From Branchiostoma belcheri (lineage: Eukaryota; Chordata; Leptocardii; Amphioxiformes; Branchiostomatidae), in contig NW_017804020.1 of NCBI RefSeq assembly GCF_001625305.1, positions 3,502,805 through 3,566,804 on the forward strand: a stretch of DNA of 64,000 bases, read 5' to 3'. The translations under genes and the position numbers were made by a program. The notes beneath the pieces were generated by a model. It made no database searches and was not told where the DNA came from. It saw nothing but the letters and a program-made list of their open reading frames with translations. This document shows, piece by piece, positions 1-10,254 of the stretch. Position 1 is the first letter of the stretch; the number at the start of each line of letters is the position of its first letter.

Positions 1-151
1 ACCGGACCATTTTGCACCAGCCCTCCCCCCCCCGGTAAATATCGTACAGTCCCTTAGTGGACGGAAATTTTGCATCACAAATCATTAACTTCTTGTCATG
101 CCTCCACCAGTACTGTTTATCTGACGAATGACGAATCACTGCCTGACTGTT

Positions 152-758
152 CATGTTGTGTGAAATAAAATACATTGTACATGTACTTGAATGGACTTTT
201 CTCGGTTTTTGTTCTTTTCATAGGTGAAGGTGAGGCCGTCCTCCTGCCACAGCCTGCATGGCCGCCGACCACCGCGGCCAGGGACACCACGGCACGACCA
301 TCGGCTTGCACTCTCCCCGGCCCGACCACCTGCCGGGTGACGCCCTCCGGCCCGACCACCCGTTGTTGGCAGGGATAATCACTGTATCCTCGTTGTTGGT
401 AAGGTGCTTGAATGTGTTTCGATGACATTCCGAGTGACATTGCTGGTGAGGGCCCCACCAGAAATATCCCTCTGAGTATCATTGGAACATCTTCAACGCC
501 TTGCAAACAACCAAGAGATTGTGGCTCTCCCTACTGACAATGCCTTGGGTAGTCACGGCCCGACCACCGCGGCCAGGGACGCCACGACCGGACCATCGGC
601 TTGCACTCTCCTTGACTTGAAGTATCGTGTAAATGTGTAATAAGATCATGTTAGTCAACTGTTGCTCATGTTACGAACTGTCTAAAGGTTACGAAGTGTT
701 TAAACGTTACGAAGTGTGCTGTGTGTAAACTATACATGTTGTGTGAAATAAAATACAT
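152..758. repeat. Repeated GC-rich and AATAAA-bearing segments
   Basis: Two segments each occur twice. A GC-rich stretch at 263-317 recurs at 557-612, and a stretch containing GAAATAAAATACAT at 152-175 recurs at 735-758. The AATAAA inside the second could act as a polyadenylation signal for a gene ending left of the window, but no coding exon could be supported. The order of the two segments is reversed between copies, so this is not a simple tandem duplication. Confidence 0.5.
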
Positions 759-1549
759 GTAACGTTACCTGAATTTTCAAATGTCATTCATGGTACAGTG
801 TATTTGCACAATTTCCAGCAGTATGGGTCAGAAGTGATGTGAAACTCTTTTTTGATGACAAAATGAATGAATGAACCCTCTTCTTTCTTGAATGCTTGTT
901 TGGTTAATACTAATAATGGGTGTGCGTCATTTACATGTACCTTGGTAGTGTCAATGACTTAGCCCTTATACTAGCGTAAATACCTAGCGTAGTAGTAGAA
1001 GTAGAAGTTTTTTTCCAGACAGTTGTTACCTGTCCCCTGTTACTGTATTGCAATGAGTATTAACAACGTTATACTTTCATATCAACGCTTTTCTGTGAGT
1101 GTAATTAGCCCACAGGGGATAGAAGGGGAGGGGTTGTGTCAAAATTAATACATTTGTTAAAGATCAAACCCCCATGCACACCCTTTGGGGCCCAGAAAGG
1201 GTATAGCCTAACCCTAGGTAGCCTAACCCTACTCCTAGCCCATCTTTTATGGATACCCTTTTCTGTACAGACGAGGAAGGTATTCGCGCAGGCGAGGAAG
1301 TTTTTTCTGTGCAGACGTAGGAATGACCACAAAATATGGTAACGTTAACATAAAACATACGATATTCCCTCAAGTTATTCCTAGCGATCAACTATATGGC
1401 AGAATTCCTTAAAAAAAGAAACAAATATTACAAACCAGAGGACGGCTTGCGTATGCAAAGCATTTAGAAATAACGCGTTTAAAACAGGATATTTCTTATG
1501 ATTTTTCAAGTTCATTCCTCCCAGCGTTCGATCCGCCATGTTTGCTACC
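759..1549. other. Gene-free stretch left of the coiled-coil gene
   Basis: No exon with supporting splice sites was found here. The stretch is AT-rich except near 1105-1330, where short CCTAACCCTA-like words occur. Confidence 0.4.
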
Positions 1550-1563
1550 GTTGCCATGGAGAC
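1550..1563. promoter_or_regulatory. RFX X-box-like site
   Basis: GTTGCCATGGAGAC agrees with the palindromic RFX X-box GTTGCCATGGCAAC at 12 of 14 positions. It lies about 465 bp before the chosen start codon of the downstream coiled-coil gene. RFX factors commonly switch on cilium genes, many of which encode coiled-coil proteins. Binding and the transcription start are not shown by the sequence. Confidence 0.45.
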
Positions 1564-2028
1564 GGGTTCTATTTACTCCCACAGATGACACTAGCCAGCA
1601 TTCGAAGCAGGTGGGGATTTTTGTCTCTCCGTTTCTGAGGCAGAGAAATCAGCAAAATACTCACGAAAAATCGCAAATAATTGTCGGATGTTACTTGTAA
1701 GTTCTCTTCACATATAGAAGGAACATTAGGGTGACAAAAAAGTGGGACTTTTGGTGAGAAATGGTCCGAAAAAGTTTCTGTTTTGACGCTAACTGGATCG
1801 AACAAGGTTACGGCCACCAAGGTCATCACACAGTAGTACTATCTGTAACATTGATAACACATTTTACGCCTAAGGCAGCTGTGAAATGTAACCAAGTACG
1901 TCTTTTTCGTAACGTTTCACGAATTATAAACCTGTTGTTTATCCTGAAAACTATTTTACATGATGAATTTATATGAGATTTTTATGACATTTGTAGGCGT
2001 TCTATCATCTATGTTGAGAAGTCGAACA

Positions 2029-5000
2029 ATGGCGACGACGATGTCAACAAAACAGTCTGAGGACAGCGTTAGCGTTGAGAAGGAGTCGATGTTTAAGAGG
2101 ATGATCCGAAAATTGAAGAACAAAGGATCTTCTGAAGACAGCGTGGATGTTGGGGCCATGGCCAATGTAAGTTTCCTTTTTCATTTTTGGGGAGTTTTTC
2201 GACCGCCGGTGTACCGCTCGTGTTGTTTTCATTTGTCATAAAACTTACGTTGTAGTTTATAGTTCATCATTTGTTATTTTTCACGTTGCGTAGCTTCTGT
2301 GGATGTTTCATTAGATAGGCTGCTAACTTGCTATCTCAATGCCACAAGATTGTTTCTTTAGAACAAAAAATATACAAAACTTACGTTAACTTTTTATAAC
2401 CTTCAATTTATTTGAATTTTTTTTATCGTAAATGTGCATGTAATAATTTGTAACAATGTTGCCATCGGGTCAGTTTAATTGAAAGCAGTATGAGTATGAT
2501 TTGAATTGTTCCTTTTTTTTCTATGCTTTGTTTGTATGTTCTTATTGTAGTGCGTTCCCTTTCTTATTCAGCCAACTGACACAGGCAGCACAGAACCTGC
2601 GTTACAAGAGTAAGAACTCAGTTTTAGTCAGCTTTAGCTACCACTGAAGTCAGAAATAGTCAGAGATTAGAAATATTACAGTGTATTGAAACAAATGTAT
2701 TGCTGTGCATTTATGTCTACTTTATATAGTTCATATGTCCAGTACCTTTTTTGGGGAGGGGTATAAGAAAAAATGGATATTTTAGAAAATGAATGTACTA
2801 AGAAAAACTACAAGTGTCACTACGAAATATTTGTAATCATTGCCCTTGCAAGAATCAAAGAGATTTTGACATTTAAAAGTAGTACATTTATATTATTACT
2901 TAATAATGTTAATCTTTTTCTTTAACAGCCTCAAAGAGCGCACAGTGGTCCTTCTGGAAAACCTACAAGGCCTCCAGAGGTAAGGAACAACTCTATAATG
3001 GAAAATACAGGGGACACATAGAGATGGATTCACAATGTATTCTACTTCATACAAATATTTAGTCTGACAACTACCACAATATTGTCAGCTACTATCTGTT
3101 GTTGAAAACAAATAAAGAAATACTTAGAATCAAGAAACTTTATTTAGCCTAGTACGTATACACAATAGACAATGATGCAACCTGTGACTCTACTGGAATG
3201 CTGTTCATTGGATAAATACATGTCTCTTCCTTGTTCCAGCTTGTTTCAACAGAAACATCACTACACCTCCCTTATGATCAGGTAATATATGACATATTAC
3301 TTTATAAGTATTATCTTAGATTAAAGGTATTCTAGGTGGCTGTGGTCATAAACTGTCATTTGGAAATTCTCAATCTCCTAAAATGCATAAAACATACATA
3401 TAATACATTCTCTTCTCCCTTCTGATATACTGTTGTAAGTATTGAGTATTGAGGTATACTGTAATAATAAAAAAGTATTGAGGCATACTAGTACCTCATG
3501 ATTCTCCAGTTTCTTACATTGTGCTTTATTTCTACACACAGGAGGCTACAAGAACAAACAACTGAAAATCACAAACAGGAGGATGTGATTCTAAGGTAAG
3601 AACAATCATTTATTTTCAACTTCTATTGACCTATGTCCTGTCCTTGGTGCTGATGAGATCTCTCAATATATATAAAATGTCCATTTCTAGAGAAAACCTT
3701 TTTTGATGTAGTAAATGTGAGGTTTTATATGATTTTACATGTGGAATAAGAAATAGATTCTAACAGGACTTAAAAGAGGGTAAATAAAGTTTGCCTTTTC
3801 TAAATCTCTCATCTATATGCCTATGCAATATAATTACTATATTAACAATGATAGATTTGTTGACATATCTGTAACATTTTATGGATTGTTTCTACTCTAG
3901 CGAATTCGTGAAATGGCTGGAGGCAAACAACACGTAAGTTTACAAAAAAATATTTTTTTCTTGCAATTGAAATCATATCTGCTAAATCAGGAACTTGAAC
4001 TCACACTATATAATGAAGCTGTTCTCAGATTTCCTAAAAAGCTGTTCGAAGATGCTTAAATCAAATCTCTAATGGTTTTCCCTCAGAATAATCCAGCACC
4101 TGGAAAAATCCCTTCAGAACAGGTGAGTTTTTGTGCACTTTCTTTATGCATAAAACAACAGTTAAGTACTGTAGTTACAGTAAACACAAGTTTCATATGG
4201 ATGCAAGGCTTGATCCACTCGCCATGATCTGAATGGGCCTCTAGGCTTTTTGATACGTGAGGTGGAATCTACAACGTGCTCAAGGTGTGGCTTTCTTTAA
4301 ATGTCTGATATGAGAGGACGTCTCTAAGTCACACTCACACAGACACACACGCACACACACACACACAGACAAAGACACACACACACCTGACTCATCCCTA
4401 GAAGAAAGTAACACTAAGAATTCTGACCCTAGTAGACTGAGGAAATGAGGTGTAAAGTGGGCCTTAAACCACAAGACCACCTTACCACTAGCTTCAATAA
4501 ATCAATCATTCACTCACACACCAGAAGAAAAATTACTTGCTATTTTGTAACAGTTCAATGTTTTCCATGCTGTGCACCACAACAGGGTTTCCCTGAAAGA
4601 TCGGGAATTGAGTGAGCTGAAGGCTCGTATGGCTGATCTACAATCAGAAAAGACACAGTGAGTAATCTTTATTTCTAACCTTTAACATCATTATTACTAC
4701 TTCAAAATATATATAATGTACCTAGTTGCATGCACAAGAAATCAGCATTCTGTAAAACTGAAAATACCCTCCAAACATTTCTGAATAATATCCTGTGCTT
4801 ATGGCTGAGTACGATCTGGTAGACAAAAGTTAGGTATAATTTATTGGGAGTTGAGTTAGTAAACAACAAAATAATATGTATGATAAAAGTTTATATTTGA
4901 CCATAATTTATTTTAAAACAACAAAGGAAATGGTCTTATTCTATCCATGCATCAGCTAATCATCCCTAATAGAATATGATGTTACAGGATTGACTTAATC

Positions 5001-8000
5001 TGTTCTTAAATGTCATGTTCAAATGACCCACTCAACTGCACTTCTTTACACTGACAGGGAGAGTACTGAGGCTGCAGCTAAGATCAGAGAGCTGGAGGGA
5101 CGTCTGGTAGATCAGGCGACAAACACACGGCACAGGTGAGATGGTCACTCAGTCACTCTAACTCTTACTCACTCACTCACTCACTCACTCACTCACTCAC
5201 TCACTCACTCACTCACTCACTCTATTCTCACTCTAACTCTAACACAATCACTCATTCACTCACTCATTCACTCACTATTCTCACTCTAACTCTTATTCAA
5301 TCACTCATTCACTCACTCACTCATTCATTCACTCTCTCACTCTATTATTAATCAATCACTCACTCACTCACTCACTCACTCACTCCACGGTTTACTTTGT
5401 CTTGTTTACTGACTGAGGAGTTTCATCTATATATAGACCTCTTTGTTGGAAAGGATAGGGAGATATTGATATTCATTTAAAATACTAGCAATGCTAAGAA
5501 GTTCACACTTTTGCAATAGAAACAAATTTCATGACAAGTCTATTCTGTGCCCCACAACAGAATTTCCCAGAAAGATCAGGAAATTGAATCCCTGACGGCT
5601 CGTGTGGCTGAACTGGAAGCTGAAAAGAAAGGGTACATTTTTTTTACTTTAGAAGTTTGTTATATATATCTTTCCCCACAATCTTATCCATGGCATTAAT
5701 TTCTGTCCTCTTACTGCTTATTGATAAATAATAAGTTTTTTATTAATCTATTATCATGGTGGTCTATATATTAAACATTTTGTTATCTTCATCATTTAGA
5801 TTTGATGAAGCCAGACCAAACATGCTGTCTCAAACTCTGCAAGCCAAAAATGTCCTGATCGACCCAAGGCCTATCCTTCAGGAAATACAGAAGGTAAGTG
5901 ACTTGAAAAAAAGTTTGAAATAGGCTTTGTAAAGCAATGATGGTAAGAGCTTAAAGTAAGATGGATAGGAACTTAAGAATTTTCTCAGTGCAATGTTTAT
6001 ATACAGAAACGCAGGGCAGCCCGGATGGTCATGAATGACTACGCCCGCACCAGTAGTGTGACCGAAATGTTGCAAAAACTCCAATGGCCCACTCTTGCAA
6101 ACAGAAGAAGAGAGGCACGTCTGACTACAATGTTCAAAATAACTCACGGTCACATGCACATACCCTCTGAACAATATCTTATTCCTGCACAGCGGCGCAC
6201 CAGAGGTAGCCACGCCTTTAAATACAATATTATTCCTGCAACGAAAGACTGTTTCAAATTCTCATTTTTCCCACGCTCGATACGAGAGTGGAACAGTTTA
6301 CCTGCCCAGGCCGTACAGGCACAATCTGTGGAGGCCTTTCGGGCCTCTCTACTGTAAGGTCCACGCACCTCCCCCCCCTCAGCGATACCCCTTACGGGGT
6401 TGTTAGAGGAAGAAGAAGAAGAAGAAGAAGAAATGTCTCAATAAGTTGGCCAATGGTTAAATGCACATGATGTTCAAGGTTGCATCATAATAGTTTCATA
6501 ATACCCGGAGGATAATAAAAAGTTGCTTATCTCTTTATTCAATAGATCAGAAAAAGTAATGATGAGAGAATGGCTCATCAGCAGGAAATGGTCAGAAAGC
6601 TGCGGAAGCAGGTAAGGATCGGAAAACTGATTTTTTTTTCTATTTTCTTCACTTCCAATCATATGATATTCCATTATAGCTATTGCTGTATTGTATCCTG
6701 GTTAACGAAATATCTTCCATGCATGGTGTCAGTCAGTGAACATTGTCAGGAAACTTTTCCATCTCAACGTATTGACTCAATATTGAAAATTCTTTATTCC
6801 AATGAAGGTGGAGGCTAACAAAGGGTTTGTGAAGCAGCTAAAGCAGGTGAGCTTTGCAGAAATGTTTTGGTTGCCTTTTTGACTTTAAAACGTGCCATAA
6901 CAAAATATTATTTGCACTAACAAGTAACTAAAAAAAGAAAAGTGACGATAAGTCTTTATACTATTTTACCAGCAACAGTGCTTTCAACGTGTCATGAATT
7001 TAGAAACACCATTCTTGTATATGCACATGCAGAGCTGTATAGTTAAAATATCTTTTTTTTATCATTACAGGACCTAACTGAGCAGATTGAGCCACAAGTA
7101 AGTCAAAAGTTTACACGCTGTACACGTTTATTGGACTACAATCATTGCTTAAAAGCCACTAGATTTGCGTGTTTTTGCTATTCAAAGCATGAATGATGCT
7201 AGTAGTATTGCAATACAATCAATTACAATTAAAAACGAAAGCTAATGCTTAATGTCCATCACTCATGTTTCCATATTGTAAGTTTGGCTGTAATTGCGTC
7301 TTTAGGGAGAAGTGCTCAAAGAGACCCCTGACACCAAAAATCATAAAGAGGCAGTCCAGAAGGCGGCTGAAGTGCCCCAGATTCTACTGAACGGCGTGCC
7401 ACTGCTAGATGCTGAAGAGCACGAGGAGGCAGTCCAGAAGGCGGCTGAAGTGCCACAGATTCTGATAAACGGCGTGCCACTGCTAGATGCTGAAGAGCAC
7501 GAGCAGGCAGACCAGAAGGCGGCTGAAGTTCCCCAGATTCTGATAAACGGCGTGCCACTGCTAGATGCTGAAGAGCACGAGGAGGCAAACAGGAAGGCAG
7601 ATATCCCACACTGCATTCCAGGGTCTCCTACAAATGAAAGCGAAAAGGAAGAAGAAACGTTCGGAAAGGGACTTGCAAGTCAACAGAATACTAGCCTGTC
7701 TGCAGGTGATGCAAGCATAGAAACAACAGTAAATATTGCACAACAGCCGCTACGCATCCCAGAGTTCTTCGTTGTGCACAATTTCCCCCGAAGTCTTGTG
7801 GCCCACCGACTTCCTCCGAACTGTACTATGGACCCAGTGCCGCTCCAGGTCCACTTTGTACCCAATGATGGTTGTGCTTCAGGAGAAATCTATTACGACC
7901 TTGACTCTTGGGCTGATGCGTTCGAAGCTGCTATGGATGCCATGGACTCTGGACTAGGTGATTTCCACTGTGCGAGTCCTTATCCTGCCCGCAAGTCAAC

Positions 8001-8631
8001 GTCCTTCCCGGCACAGGCCTGTTCAACACACGCTCTTGATGACTGGCTAAAGCCTTTTGACCCGAGGCAGAGGGATTCCATTATATCCAGGGCATCATTG
8101 AAGGATCTGCCAACTAAGTCTGAAGTCGGTAGCGGAGACATGAAGCCACAGAGTCCTGGAGCACCATCCTCCTGGTGGAAACCAGAGAAGCCTTCCAAGT
8201 ACCAAGAGTTTGGAGAGCCGAGTATGAACCTCCTGGACTTTACAGCAGCTGATGAACCTCGTGGACTGGAAGTCCTGATTGAGAAGAAAGCACCACATAA
8301 GTTTTGGTGTGCACCACCAGCCTTGGTAAGAGGAGATGAGTCCCGAGGACTGGAAAGTGTGCTGGAGAATTCAAAAGATTCACAGGCTGTACAACAGAAG
8401 ACACAGCTCATCAACATGTTTGACATGTCATCAACAAACGACATGGCCACTGTATCGGGCCTAAACGTGAGCCACTCTGCCATGAGCATGCAGGTCAACA
8501 CGTCTCCTGCAACCAGTGAGGGAGAGGACACTGTCCGAGACGACCCTGTTACATTCGAGCCTTGTTTCCTGTTGGCACTGCTAACCCACAGGATCAAGAG
8601 AGGCTACAGACTCAGCACTGTGCTATACTGA
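2029..8631 (+). CDS. Uncharacterised coiled-coil protein with tandem 26-residue repeats (15 exons, ~721 aa)
   Basis: I do not recognise this protein. The exons are 2029-2166, 2572-2609, 2929-2979, 3240-3281, 3542-3595, 3901-3933, 4087-4122, 4586-4657, 5058-5135, 5561-5632, 5800-5893, 6546-6611, 6808-6846, 7071-7097 and 7306-8631. All junctions are GT/AG and the frame stays open for 722 codons including the stop. Residues ~47-280 are rich in Glu, Lys, Gln and Leu with heptad-like spacing, so a coiled coil is likely. Exons 8 and 10 are 72-nt duplicates. The last exon opens with three 26-residue repeats (about 295-372) and then an acidic, proline-bearing region with no known domain. The start at 2029 has a good context (ACAATGG); an in-frame ATG at 1960 is possible. 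A LINE relic sits in intron 11. The X-box at 1550 hints at a ciliary role, which is inference only. Confidence 0.75.
4319..4386. repeat. Degenerate (CA)n microsatellite
   Basis: CA/ACAG dinucleotide tract in intron 7 of the coiled-coil gene. Confidence 0.8.
5143..5390. repeat. (ACTC)n microsatellite
   Basis: Long tract of ACTC units with ATTC and TCTA variants. It begins within 10 bases of the donor site of exon 9 of the coiled-coil gene. Confidence 0.9.
6007..6432 (+). mobile_element. 3' end of a LINE retrotransposon with (GAA)n tail
   Basis: An open frame from 6007 to the stop at 6355-6357 encodes the C-terminal tail typical of LINE ORF2 proteins: it begins KRRAARMVMNDY and later has REWNSLP. 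A short C-rich 3' region follows and ends in a GAA microsatellite tail (about 6407-6432), as in many LINE insertions. The reverse-transcriptase core is absent, so this is a 5'-truncated, inactive copy. It lies in intron 11 of the coiled-coil gene on the same strand. Confidence 0.8.
7348..7603 (+). repeat. Coding 78-bp tandem repeat
   Basis: Three units of 78 bp (7348-7425, 7426-7503, 7504-7581) plus a partial fourth. Each encodes 26 residues with the shared core AAEVPQIL and GVPLLDAEEHE. The units are nearly identical at the DNA level, so they arose recently or are kept alike by conversion. The period is a multiple of three, so the frame is preserved. Confidence 0.9.
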
Positions 8632-9066
8632 TAAAGCTTAAGCTACATCAGCAGCCTGTGAATTACATGTAGCTATATTGTGTGGAATACTTTACAATGT
8701 TTGTTCTATACCACACACGTCATATAAATAATCTATCATACAAATCTATCTATTTGTATGAAATGAAGACGAAAATCAATGTGACATCACATTGCATGTG
8801 TCATCTGAATGTGTACATTACAGTTCCACATACCTCTACCTACCAGAAATGTATCTACAAAACATACATGGATTTTAACCAGACAAGTATTTTATCATGC
8901 TTTTTACTTCACAAGTGTGCCAGTAAATGCAGAATTTTAAACAGAGATGCTATTTTGTAACACAATTTCAGACCTGCCTGTTGTAAACATGTAAAGTACA
9001 ATACATGTTTTTTCTGAAGGAGCCAAAAGTCTGCATTGTATTTCTTGTATTGTGACTCGAATGATG

Positions 9067-9382
9067 TTGGATGGTTTTCAGCACCAAGGACAGGCGTGTT
9101 GTGTGTGTATGGTGTTCAGCACCAAGGACAGGCATGTTGTGTGTGTGTATGGTGTTCAGCACCAAGGACAGGCGTGTTGTGTGTGGATGGTGTTCAGCAC
9201 CAAGGACAGGCGTGTTGTGTGTGGATGGTGTTCAGCACCAAGGACAGGTGTGTTGTGTGTGGATGGTGTTCAGCACCAAGGACAGGTGTGTTGTGTGTGG
9301 ATGGTGTTCAGCACCAAGGACTGGTGTGTTGTGTGTGGATGGTGATCAGCACCAAAGACAGGTGTGTTGTGTGTGAATTGTA
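9067..9382. repeat. 38-bp minisatellite
   Basis: About eight tandem copies of a 38-bp unit built around GTTCAGCACCAAGGACAGG followed by TGTGTTGTGTGTG. Because 38 is not a multiple of three, all three forward frames stay open by rotation. These are not coding frames. Confidence 0.9.
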
Positions 9383-9629
9383 GCCAGGGACATTAGTGAA
9401 AACTACGGAGGATGGCACCCAGGATAGCACTTGCCTTGCTACCATTGGCTGATCCATTAATGGACAGTCGGGCTCGGTCTATTAGACGTTAGACCAAAAA
9501 ATGTCTACTTTTTAAAACCTGTATTCAATATTTCAAGCACAACACACACAGCCCCCCCCCCCAAATTCAGAGTCTCATGAACCAGCTATTTTAAACAATA
9601 CTTCTGTCCCGAAAGTAACAATGCCTTAC

Positions 9630-9769
9630 CGCCAGTACAGCAGTATATCTTGTGTCCCGTCCAGCAACAGACGCCGTCTCCACATCTGTTACTCCGCACA
9701 AACCTGCCAAAGTCGCAGCCACCCGGATCACAGAAGGTGGCTGTGCCTTCCCAGTACGGCAGTAGCAAT
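9630..9769 (-). CDS. Orphan cysteine-rich exon (partial)
   Basis: On the - strand, a TTCCAG acceptor and a G|GTAAGG donor bound 140 nt that encode a cysteine-rich module with YWEGTATFC, a GDG and a CCWTG near the end. The spacing (Tyr-Trp, Gly-Thr-Ala-x-Phe-Cys, later Gly-Asp-Gly, then Cys-Trp-Thr-Gly) looks like a small disulfide-rich extracellular module used in exon-shuffled proteins. No partner exon was found on this strand, so it may be a stray duplicated exon, a pseudo-exon or part of a gene I cannot trace. The entering and leaving phases differ, so it would not be a symmetric exon. Confidence 0.4.
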
Positions 9770-9807
9770 CTGGAACAATCTCTGATTTTAGGGGTACCGG
9801 TGTGAAT

Positions 9808-10093
9808 TAGCCTGGTATCCAGTCTATCGTGGTTGGGGCAAGCTGTCTCCGGGGCTCTAATAGTTTTTCCCGTTTTTTCCCAGTACAACAGACCGCTCGG
9901 TAGGAGTGTTTAAGCCTGTAGCCTAGGAGCTTTGCTGATGAGTTTGGCACGCCGGGAGTTGATTCGCCCCACCCGGCCCCATCGCAGTAGGGCTAATCGA
10001 AAACCTACCCGGGAACCTAGCTGAGTCGGGCGGGAAAGAGCTCCTGCAGCCCCGAAGAAAACCCGCCCCAACCACGATAGACTGGATACCAGG
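9808..10093. mobile_element. MITE with ~30-bp terminal inverted repeats
   Basis: The left end TAGCCTGGTATCCAGTC and the right end GACTGGATACCAGG are inverted copies, and the match continues inward to the GGTTGGGG/CCCCAACC words. The interior has no coding frame. A related element lies at 51254-51466. It sits between the orphan exon and TSR1. Confidence 0.8.
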
Positions 10094-10210
10094 TTTATAG
10101 GTGTGGATATTACGTACATTGCTCGCGGCAGACGAGATCCCAGCTGCCGCCCCTGTATGCCCGGCTCGGGTTTCCGCCTAACCCTCAGCCAGCAATAATC
10201 AGTTAAACTG

Positions 10211-10223
10211 CTAGAGGGCGCTG
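10211..10223. promoter_or_regulatory. CTCF-like word before TSR1
   Basis: CTAGAGGGCGCTG resembles the core of CTCF sites (CNAGGGGGCGC). It lies 32 bp before the TSR1 start codon. This is a weak call from one short match. Confidence 0.25.
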
Positions 10224-10254
10224 ATGCTCAATCGCTAATATTGAGCAATCCATC

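Noticed and set aside
1105..1391. Telomere-like CCTAACCCTA words
   Set aside because: Only two or three irregular copies; no sustained array.
4280..4480. - strand Cys/Val-rich frame
   Set aside because: It is produced by the CA microsatellite.
5136..5351. Ser/Thr/His/Leu-rich + strand frame
   Set aside because: It is produced by the ACTC microsatellite after exon 9.
7316..8597. Antisense open frames opposite the last exon of the coiled-coil gene
   Set aside because: They are shadows of a repetitive coding exon; the + strand frame is confirmed by upstream exons.
9036..9383. Overlapping open frames of ~100 residues rich in Cys and Val on the + strand
   Set aside because: They are produced by a 38-bp tandem repeat that reads open in all three frames; there are no splice sites or domain.
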